Assembly: GCA_049613665.1 (NCBI GenBank)
Contig: JBMZCV010000165.1
Location: 1-11,028 of the forward strand
Reading direction: 5' to 3'
From: JBMZCV01 sp049613665
Lineage (GTDB): Bacteria; Bacteroidota; Bacteroidia; Chitinophagales; UBA2359
Length of the DNA stretch: 11,028 nucleotides
Positions 1 through 5,810 of this stretch are shown piece by piece. The translations under genes were made by a program, and so were the position numbers. The notes beneath the pieces were generated by a model. That model saw only the letters and a list, made by a program, of their open reading frames with translations. It did no database searches and had not been told where the DNA came from. How positions within the stretch are numbered: position 1 is the first letter of the stretch; each line of letters opens with the position of its first letter.

Positions 1-182
1 CTCGTGAAAATCTGGCTTAATATCAATTGCTTTTTGATAAGCTGCTATCGCTTTGCCATACTCTTTTTTATCATCATAAGCAATTCCCATATTAAAAAAT
101 GCCTCGTGAAAATCTGGCTTAATATCAATTGCTTTTTGATAAGCTGCTATCGCTTTGTCATACTCTTTTTTATTATCATAAG
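1..182 (-). repeat. 102-bp near-identical tandem repeat encoding TPR units
   Basis: Positions 1-80 and 103-182 match at 78 of 80 bases, including about 56 consecutive identical bases at the start of each copy. The period of 102 bp equals one 34-residue TPR. The next unit inward (from about 205) is clearly diverged. The left edge of the window falls at the start of a copy, so more copies may lie outside. Such DNA identity, including third codon positions, implies recent in-frame unit duplication or gene conversion. Confidence 0.9.
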
Positions 183-1398
183 TCAAACCTAATTTAAAAA
201 AGGCTTCATAATTATTTTTTTTGAAAAAAATCACTTTTTGATAATTTGCTATTGCTTTATCAAATTTATTAACATTAAAAAAAACATCTCCTTTTTTCAA
301 AAAAGCTTTTGCATTTCCTCCATATTCAATAGATTTATCTAGTTCGTCAGCCTTTTCATAAGCATAAGCAGCTGCCTTATCATTATTTTCCTCAACAGCT
401 TTTTCAGCATAATATAGCCAAGTCTCTTTATCTATTTGCGTATTCATATCTATTCTCTTATTCATTTTCAAGTCTTCCAAATAGTTAGCAATATTTCTAA
501 ACTTTGCCATAAAAGAAGCACGAGGAATAAACTGTCTTTCGGAAGTAAATAAAACATTTTCGCCAGCCGAAAAGCGTGCTTCATCACCTAAAAGTGTTTT
601 GTCTAAATAAAAATCTCTAAAAATTTCTTTTATAAAATCTTCGTTTACATTTACTTTAAGTTCTTTTAAAGTAAAATAAAAAACTTCTGTAAACTCATTT
701 GCCCAATCTCCAAAATTTGGGTGATTGACATTGATACGAGAAAGAATAGGAAGTACATAAGGTTCTCGGTAGCCTTGTGTAGTATATTCTGCCTTTATGA
801 TTTGCCCAACAATGCGTTTGCAACCTTGTATATTTTGTTGGTTGGCAGCCATCACTACTACATTAGCATCTGGCAGTTGTAAGTTGCAGATACCTGAATA
901 ATCGTTAATTCCTGTGCGGCTATCTATCAAAATATAGTCGTAGCCTAAACCTTTTGCCCACTTTTTCACACTTTCTATATATACTTTGCCATCTAGCAAC
1001 TCATAAAATTCATACCAATCGAAATGATTTACTCGAAAGGTAAAATTATTGTTGTAGTCACCGCCTGCAATCAAACCTATTTGTCCGATGTCTTTGTTTT
1101 CGGGTTCGCCTTTTTGTAGCGAAATTATATTTTTTTTGTCTAAAAAAGTATAATCATCTTCCGAAATATTGGTGCGTGTTCGCATCATAGAGGTATAATC
1201 TTCCAACATTTCTAGCGTGCCTTTTTGTGTCAATTCATCAGTTTTTTTACCAAAAAAATAATGCAGACCTGGTGCTTCAAAATCCCAATCCCAAAGCAAT
1301 ACTTTTTTGCCTTTTTTAAAGCAGTAATAAGCGGCTATATTAGCACATAATTGAGAGCGGCCAACGCCACCTTTATAAGAGTAAAATGCTACTATCAT
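1..1398 (-). CDS. KGGVGR-variant ParA/MinD-like ATPase with C-terminal TPR repeats (3' part outside the window)
   Basis: An open frame of 466 codons starts at ATG 1398-1396 and runs off the left edge without a stop. Residues 9-15 read KGGVGRS, a deviant Walker A motif of the SIMIBI class (ParA/MinD/CobQ) with Arg-Ser where ParA has Lys-Thr. Residues 37-44 are DWDFEAPG, matching the D-x-D region after strand 2, and residues 157-163 (LIDSRTG) are the Walker B/switch segment. The ATPase domain occupies about residues 1-300. From about residue 330 come TPR units of 34 residues: a degenerate one, then three clear ones (about 363-396, 397-430, 431-464) with the pattern AFF-x-G-x-x-Y-...-EY-x-KAIAAYQKAIDIKPDF, and another beginning at the edge. 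The start codon overlaps the upstream stop as ATGA, so translation is probably coupled. No signal peptide or membrane segment is visible, so it is probably cytoplasmic. The family is often linked to predicted conflict or signalling systems rather than plasmid partition; the effector, if any, is not visible. Class call is firm, role unknown. Confidence 0.9.
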   Translation of the reverse strand, partial: MIVAFYSYKGGVGRSQLCANIAAYYCFKKGKKVLLWDWDFEAPGLHYFFGKKTDELTQKGTLEMLEDYTSMMRTRTNISEDDYTFLDKKNIISLQKGEPENKDIGQIGLIAGGDYNNNFTFRVNHFDWYEFYELLDGKVYIESVKKWAKGLGYDYILIDSRTGINDYSGICNLQLPDANVVVMAANQQNIQGCKRIVGQIIKAEYTTQGYREPYVLPILSRINVNHPNFGDWANEFTEVFYFTLKELKVNVNEDFIKEIFRDFYLDKTLLGDEARFSAGENVLFTSERQFIPRASFMAKFRNIANYLEDLKMNKRIDMNTQIDKETWLYYAEKAVEENNDKAAAYAYEKADELDKSIEYGGNAKAFLKKGDVFFNVNKFDKAIANYQKVIFFKKNNYEAFFKLGLTYDNKKEYDKAIAAYQKAIDIKPDFHEAFFNMGIAYDDKKEYGKAIAAYQKAIDIKPDFHE

Positions 1399-2246
1399 TG
1401 GAAATTCATGTTTAAGGAACGAAGAGGATTATCTGTTGTACTTTGGTTTTTGATTTTGAATTGATGAAACACTTTATTCAAAGCATTTTGGAAAGTCAAA
1501 AATTTCGGTAAGTCAAAATGATATAAGTCACAAGGAATATTAGCTCGAATGCTTGCATTTAAGGTTTGAAAACTTTTTTGTTTTTCTTCTGCAATTTTAT
1601 ATAATTCATTATGGTTTGCTAAAGTTCTACAAAAAGGCATAATAAGACCACCTGCTTTTTTAGTATCAAATTTTGAAACTAATTTTTCATTTTGTTTATC
1701 AATAGACAACACATCTAAAATCGCAATAGAATTTGCTAAATTATCGTCAAGGTGAAGTAAACAAGCATCCATCATTTTTTGTGCATAATTGTGAATATAC
1801 CATTCACTAAATCGATAATGTCGTTTATAAGCTTTTAAAATATCGGCAATATTTTGGCTATTTGAATAAGGCTTCCATTTATCGCAATCTGTTTTGTGAT
1901 AGCGGTCATCTTCAATGAGGCAGAAGCAAGTATCGCCTATATTTTGTTTTATAGTTTCTTGAGTGGAAGTTATAACATAGCAGTAAATTTGAATTTGGTC
2001 TGGCGTTTTGGCTACTTCTTTATTTAAGAAATCAAATAAAGAGCCTATACATCTTGTTTTAATTACATCACAATCAGGATTACTTAATTTGCCTAGTATA
2101 TTTCGATTACTAGCATCATTGTATTGCATAAAAAGTAAACGAATTTTATCTTTTTCTTTGCAAAAAGCAAGCATTTCTTTTTTTGCCTCTTCCATTTCTC
2201 TTTTGAAAATGAGTGTTTTAATATTTTCGGCTTCTCTTTGGGTCAT
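1395..2246 (-). CDS. Unrecognised 283-residue protein, first gene of the ATPase-TPR operon
   Basis: I do not recognise this protein. It begins at ATG 2246-2244 with a charged helical segment (about residues 1-32) rich in Lys and Glu. An alternating pattern follows, with hydrophobic strand-like stretches (IRLLFMQY near 35-42, IQIYCYVIT near 85-93, TCFCLIEDD near 105-113) separated by helices, suggesting an alpha/beta fold. The middle has a Trp/Tyr/His-rich segment (YRFSEWYIHNY) and the C-terminal third is helical. There is no signal peptide or transmembrane helix, so it is probably cytoplasmic. Its TGA overlaps the ATG of the ATPase gene (ATGA, 1398-1395), and a Bacteroidota-type promoter lies about 55 bases upstream. 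The tight coupling suggests the two products act together, for example as sensor or effector of the ATPase-TPR; that is inference. Base composition is very AT-rich. The reading frame is convincing; no function can be given. Confidence 0.85.
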   Translation of the reverse strand: MTQREAENIKTLIFKREMEEAKKEMLAFCKEKDKIRLLFMQYNDASNRNILGKLSNPDCDVIKTRCIGSLFDFLNKEVAKTPDQIQIYCYVITSTQETIKQNIGDTCFCLIEDDRYHKTDCDKWKPYSNSQNIADILKAYKRHYRFSEWYIHNYAQKMMDACLLHLDDNLANSIAILDVLSIDKQNEKLVSKFDTKKAGGLIMPFCRTLANHNELYKIAEEKQKSFQTLNASIRANIPCDLYHFDLPKFLTFQNALNKVFHQFKIKNQSTTDNPLRSLNMNFQ

Positions 2247-2301
2247 AAAATAGTGCTATTAAATTTGATAAAAAACTAGCTTATCTAATGTTTTAGTTTT
2301 G

Positions 2302-2331
2302 CAAAGTTAAAAGTACACAAAAAATCTCAAA
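2302..2331 (-). promoter_or_regulatory. Bacteroidota-type promoter of the ATPase-TPR operon
   Basis: Read on the minus strand, TTTG (2331-2328) is followed after 18 bases by TAACTTTG (2309-2302). This matches the Bacteroidota housekeeping promoter form: TTTG/TTG near -33 and TAnnTTTG near -7. Transcription would start near 2295, leaving a leader of roughly 50 bases before ATG 2246. No strong Shine-Dalgarno sequence is seen, as usual in this phylum. Confidence 0.6.
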
Positions 2332-2406
2332 TAATAAAAACAGTAAGCTATAAAAAAACACCACAATAATTTGCCGCTCCAAATGACTACAAGCAAGCAC
2401 ATTGTC

Positions 2407-2454
2407 AAAAAAAGGTTAGCCTCACTATTTGTTTAAATAGCGAGGCTAACCTTT
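2407..2454 (-). terminator. Rho-independent terminator of the NicO-type permease gene
   Basis: A 20-bp stem (2411-2430 with 2435-2454) has one internal mismatch and a 4-base loop. Read on the minus strand it is followed by a run of seven T (2413-2407). It lies about 33 bases past the stop codon of the permease gene and upstream of the ATPase operon promoter, so it insulates the two units. The plus-strand reading also ends in a T-rich stretch, but no plus-strand gene leads into it. Confidence 0.88.
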
Positions 2455-2487
2455 TTATTTCGTTATAGTCTTTTTTCGTTACTACAA

Positions 2488-3183
2488 TTAGACATGATGA
2501 GCATGTCCTACAAAAATATTGAAACCCAAATAAATAAGGCCAACAGCAATCACTAAAATGGCACTTAAAAAGGGTGAGTGAAGATATGTTTTAAGGTTCT
2601 TAAATCTATCTAACAAATAGTTTTGAGTATAATAAAATGTCACAATCATAATTCCTAACACTACGCTCATTCCCAAAACATATACGAGAATATACAATAA
2701 GGCATTAGCAAAATTATCGGTAATACCCGAAATCATTAAAGGCACAATAGCTGTTGGGCAAGGAATAAAACCGCCAATCATACCTACCAAAGCCATCTTT
2801 TTTGTTGTCGTTTGTTTTTCTTCTTTTTTATCTTGATGTGCAGAGCATGAGCAGCTTGCTTTATGTTTATTTTTTTGGCTTGAAAAAGCTTTTTTTAACA
2901 AATAAGCCCCAAAAATTAGGATTGCAAAAGGTACAAATTTGCTATTTAAATCATATAAAAAGTGACTATCAACATTAGCAAACATATATTTTAGCAAAAT
3001 AGCAACCAAAACAAGCATTGTAAAATGTGAAATCATAAGGCTAACACAAAGCGTAAGAATATGCTTTTTGTCTATTTTTTTGCCTATCGTATAAGCTGCC
3101 AAAAATGATTTGTCGTGACTAGGTTCGAGTGCGTGTAAAGCACCCAACAAAAAGGAAGAACTGAAAGCGACTGATGTATTCAT
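2488..3183 (-). CDS. NicO/RcnA-type nickel/cobalt-like metal permease
   Basis: A 231-residue integral inner-membrane protein with about six hydrophobic segments (near residues 5-20, 42-66, 82-97, 130-153, 159-184, 205-226). Two family signatures are visible. HALEPSHDKS (residues 17-26) is the His/Asp/Glu metal motif in helix 1 of the NicO/RcnA and related NiCoT/TauE-like permeases. GGFIPCPTA (137-145) is the Pro-Cys-Pro motif typical of RcnA-like members. The loop between helices 3 and 4 (about 101-128) is hydrophilic and carries His, CSC (111-113) and another His, a likely soft-metal binding site; the C-terminus HAHH may also bind metal. Family members move Ni, Co or other divalent ions; direction and metal cannot be told from sequence. 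It stands alone, with its own promoter and a strong terminator. The palindrome across its predicted -33 region suggests metal-responsive control. Family call is firm, substrate is not. Confidence 0.85.
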   Translation of the reverse strand: MNTSVAFSSSFLLGALHALEPSHDKSFLAAYTIGKKIDKKHILTLCVSLMISHFTMLVLVAILLKYMFANVDSHFLYDLNSKFVPFAILIFGAYLLKKAFSSQKNKHKASCSCSAHQDKKEEKQTTTKKMALVGMIGGFIPCPTAIVPLMISGITDNFANALLYILVYVLGMSVVLGIMIVTFYYTQNYLLDRFKNLKTYLHSPFLSAILVIAVGLIYLGFNIFVGHAHHV

Positions 3184-3202
3184 ATTTTTGTTGTTACATG
3201 AT

Positions 3203-3229
3203 GAAAGTTTTTTATGAAAAAAAACTTTC
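3203..3229 (-). other. AT-rich hairpin in the permease leader
   Basis: GAAAGTTTTTT (3203-3213) pairs with AAAAAACTTTC (3219-3229) across a 5-base loop. If transcription starts near 3240, this 11-bp hairpin lies in the 5' leader and ends about 20 bases before the ATG, where it could affect ribosome access. It is almost all A:T pairs and may be incidental. Confidence 0.35.
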
Positions 3230-3246
3230 TTTTTCTAAAACGACTG

Positions 3247-3277
3247 CAAAGATAACTTATTTTGCCCTAAAAAGCAA
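3247..3277 (-). promoter_or_regulatory. Bacteroidota-type promoter of the permease gene
   Basis: On the minus strand TTG (3277-3275) is followed after 20 bases by TATCTTTG (3254-3247), a full match to TAnnTTTG. Transcription would begin near 3240, about 57 bases before ATG 3183. The -33 part lies inside the palindrome at 3274-3286. Confidence 0.55.
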
Positions 3278-3286
3278 CATTGTTGC
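3274..3286. promoter_or_regulatory. Perfect 13-base palindrome, candidate operator
   Basis: GCAACATTGTTGC is a perfect 6-1-6 inverted repeat overlapping the predicted -33 element of the metal permease gene, where a bound repressor would block RNA polymerase. The symmetry and size are like half of a Fur/Zur-family box, which fits a metal transporter; the regulator is inferred. A second explanation is a weak terminator for the patatin gene: on the minus strand a 5-bp stem with loop AAT is followed by TTTTT, 23 bases past the stop at 3309. Confidence 0.4.
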
Positions 3287-3308
3287 AAACAGAATTGTTT
3301 TACAAGTA

Positions 3309-5579
3309 TTATTTTCGTAGCATCAAATTTTGCAAATGCTCTATTTTTGCTTTATTTTTTTTGTTTTCAATTGCTTTCATAATGTCTTGTTTTTCCAAAC
3401 CTGTCAAATGAAAACTCATAGAAGCCTCTCGCTCTTTTTGGGTTGGCACATATTCAAAAGTGAGCAATTCGAGCTTTCCTTCGAGCAAATCATCGGTCAT
3501 CGTGGCACAATAATCAAAATAGTTATCCTGCAAATTGCTTGCCATAAAAACCGATAAAGGTTTAAACATTTTTGCCAACAATGTTTCGGTATTATAAGTG
3601 ACTTCTAGCTCTTTTTCATCGTAGCGAATCACAAGCATAACAACATCATTAACGTTTTCTTTTATCCAATTTCTGTGAGCCGCCAAAAAGCGAAATGTAT
3701 TTTCAAAACCAAAATTGTCACGAAAACCTGCGTCCATTACTTGCATAGGTGGCTCAGATGGCAATACTGTTTCTGGCAAAATATAGGGAAAGGTAGCATT
3801 CATGCGTATCGCACTGCTAATCAGCAAGTTATCGGCTTCTTGCTCGGCAAAAAACTGTCGGAAGTCAATGCCATCTACCTCAAAACTAGGATAAGTAAAA
3901 CCGTATTTATTGAACGGTCTGGTCAAATAACTAACAGGCTGTGAGCTGATAAATAGTTTTCGATTATCATTTATAATAGTTGGCGAAAAAATAAGCATTG
4001 GTATTTTGGCTTCAAATTCTGCCTGCTGATAATCGCCAATGGTTTTATCTTTTAACAAACCTTGCGTATTTTCATTCCATTCGTTTTCGAAAGCGTAAGC
4101 TCTATTTTTTTTATATTTATTTTCGCCTACTTTGAAAGTATGAAACGGATAAAACAAATCATTGACAGCAATAGAAAAAGCCATAGCATTGGTATAGTCT
4201 TGCGAAAGCGATTGTAAATAAAACTTATCATGCAGCTTGATTTTTTCGCCTTTTTGCTGCCGATAATACAACTCTCGCATATAAGTTGCTGCCAACATTC
4301 CGCCCGAAGCACCTGTCATAAGCGTAGTATGTTGCATAATTTCGCCACGAAAAAGACTGTCTAAATGCTGCATTACCCACATGCTCCAAACGCCAGCACG
4401 CAAACCACCACCGCTAAAATTGAGTAATACCATATTTGGACAATCGTTTTTAGGGTTTTGTTTTACAACTCGTTTTTTCCAATTTTCAAGTATTTGAGTG
4501 CTGTGTTTTAAATCAGTAGCTATTTGTTTGTCATTACTCAATTGCTCAATTTTTTCATTTGTATAAATCGCTGCTTTTGTTTCATAATTCAAACCATAAG
4601 CTGGCGTATCATAGTTGAGCCATTTGTAAGAAGTGAAAAAGTTGAGAATAACTAAAGCCGAAAGAAAGCCAACCGAACGCCACTCAATGAGCCAATAAGT
4701 GAATGCTCCTAAGATAGACAACAAAACAGTAAGTAGCAACAACACACTCGCTCCAGCAGGAATCTGAAACCAACTGACATCCATCATAAAACCCAAAGCG
4801 AACATGACAAGTAAGGTTATCATTTGGACAAAAAAGGCATTCGCATGATTTTGTTCAAAAACTGTTTTCAAACTTTGATGTGTGTAATGTGTTGCTTTTC
4901 GGACAGCTCGAATCTTGAATTTTTGCGTCAGATAATAACGTATATACCATTTGTTTTTGAATAAATCTGATTGAATATTTGTTTGGTTTTCGTTCTTTAT
5001 TTCGCCTTTTATATCTTTTTTAAAGTCTTGCTTTTTTAGCTTTGCTTTAATAAAATTAGATACATTTTTGTTGGTAAAGCCAAAATATAATGCGGCTAAT
5101 AAAATCATAACAATTAAACCAACTACAAAACCTTCAAAATAAGTAAAAATTGCTGTTACTTGTTTAAACTCTTTTGTTTCTTGAAAATTAGAAACATTCC
5201 ACATATATACACCTATGAAAGTCAATGGAATAAGTGAATTGTTGAGGCAAAAATGAAGAAAAGGGCTGTATAAAGTAGCGAGAAATGGAAAGCGAGAGCT
5301 GTGCATCATATAAGAAGCAATGTTCCATGTGATAACAAAAAGTCCGAAGCTAATACCCATCCAAAAGAAGCCCATAAAATTGACGACATCTAAATATTCT
5401 GGGTCAAGAAATAAATAAGTCATGCCGACATATTTTCCGACGCTTCCTGTCACAAAACCAAATAGCAATAGCCAAAATAATAACAACGCCTTTCCGTGTT
5501 TGAGATGCACAATGAGCAACTGAAAAGGGAAAGAATAGTATAATCCTTTAAGTATTTTTTTTAGTTGTTTTGTGTTCAC
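3309..5579 (-). CDS. Membrane-anchored patatin-like phospholipase family protein
   Basis: A 756-residue protein with two parts. The N-terminal part (about 1-320) has around seven hydrophobic segments (near 31-55, 66-90, 99-125, 142-168, 248-268, 274-296, 302-318), with a basic hydrophilic loop at about 170-240. The C-terminal part is a patatin-type serine hydrolase: oxyanion motif SGGGLRAG (389-396), nucleophile elbow GASGG (423-427) with Ser425, and the catalytic Asp616 in DAG (616-618) instead of the more usual DGG/DGA. It is therefore expected to hydrolyse acyl esters of membrane lipids beside the inner membrane. Which side the catalytic domain faces depends on the exact helix count. It starts at ATG 5579 with Lys-rich MNTKQLKK. 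No close partner: 125 bp separate it from the permease gene and 231 bp from ppk1, and no clear TAnnTTTG promoter is seen upstream. The whole architecture is one I associate with Bacteroidota. Family firm, substrate unknown. Confidence 0.88.
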   Translation of the reverse strand: MNTKQLKKILKGLYYSFPFQLLIVHLKHGKALLLFWLLLFGFVTGSVGKYVGMTYLFLDPEYLDVVNFMGFFWMGISFGLFVITWNIASYMMHSSRFPFLATLYSPFLHFCLNNSLIPLTFIGVYMWNVSNFQETKEFKQVTAIFTYFEGFVVGLIVMILLAALYFGFTNKNVSNFIKAKLKKQDFKKDIKGEIKNENQTNIQSDLFKNKWYIRYYLTQKFKIRAVRKATHYTHQSLKTVFEQNHANAFFVQMITLLVMFALGFMMDVSWFQIPAGASVLLLLTVLLSILGAFTYWLIEWRSVGFLSALVILNFFTSYKWLNYDTPAYGLNYETKAAIYTNEKIEQLSNDKQIATDLKHSTQILENWKKRVVKQNPKNDCPNMVLLNFSGGGLRAGVWSMWVMQHLDSLFRGEIMQHTTLMTGASGGMLAATYMRELYYRQQKGEKIKLHDKFYLQSLSQDYTNAMAFSIAVNDLFYPFHTFKVGENKYKKNRAYAFENEWNENTQGLLKDKTIGDYQQAEFEAKIPMLIFSPTIINDNRKLFISSQPVSYLTRPFNKYGFTYPSFEVDGIDFRQFFAEQEADNLLISSAIRMNATFPYILPETVLPSEPPMQVMDAGFRDNFGFENTFRFLAAHRNWIKENVNDVVMLVIRYDEKELEVTYNTETLLAKMFKPLSVFMASNLQDNYFDYCATMTDDLLEGKLELLTFEYVPTQKEREASMSFHLTGLEKQDIMKAIENKKNKAKIEHLQNLMLRK

Positions 5580-5709
5580 TTTTTTATTTTTAAAACAAAA
5601 AAAATATCTGTTATGATAATGGTACTTTTGAATAAAATAAATTTGGGAGCCAATTATTAGTAGATATAAACGCTAAACAATTTCTAATTTTAAGCACCTT
5701 TTTTGCTAT

Positions 5710-5760
5710 TAAGTGCCAAGCACTATTTAATAAACGGTTGATTCGTTACTAACGCATTGA
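5710..5760 (+). repeat. Intergenic bipartite repeat, copy A
   Basis: A 51-base stretch beginning TAAGTGCCAAGCACTA and ending CTAACGCATTGA. It aligns without gaps to 8125-8075 on the opposite strand at 34 of 51 positions, with matches concentrated at the two ends (14 of the first 16, and the last 11 identical) and a divergent centre. The first end is itself a small hairpin, AGTGC-CAA-GCACT. It lies between ppk1 and the patatin gene. Confidence 0.6.
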
Positions 5761-5778
5761 TGTGCATCAGTGTGTTAG
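5749..5778 (+). other. Intergenic hairpin downstream of ppk1
   Basis: CTAACGCATTGATG (5749-5762) pairs with CATCAGTGTGTTAG (5765-5778). As plus-strand RNA all 14 positions pair, two of them as G-U, apart from loop constraints at the tip. As minus-strand RNA the same two positions become A-C mismatches. It is 33 bases past the ppk1 stop and may help terminate that transcript, but it lacks a T-run on the minus strand. The left arm is the end of repeat copy A. Confidence 0.4.
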
Positions 5779-5810
5779 CTTCAACGATATGTATATTTAT
5801 TTTTGTCTGA

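Noticed and set aside
4..192. 62-codon plus-strand open frame at the left edge
   Set aside because: It is the antisense of the duplicated TPR repeats; its own internal repetition comes from the 102-bp units.
1..1398. Plasmid partition (ParA) role for the ATPase
   Set aside because: The Walker A is KGGVGRS, the protein has a TPR C-terminus, and no ParB gene or parS-like repeat is visible.
5580..5660. Promoter for the patatin gene
   Set aside because: Only a poor T-rich sequence (TATTTTTTTTG) is present; it has the wrong spacing for TAnnTTTG and no -33 partner.
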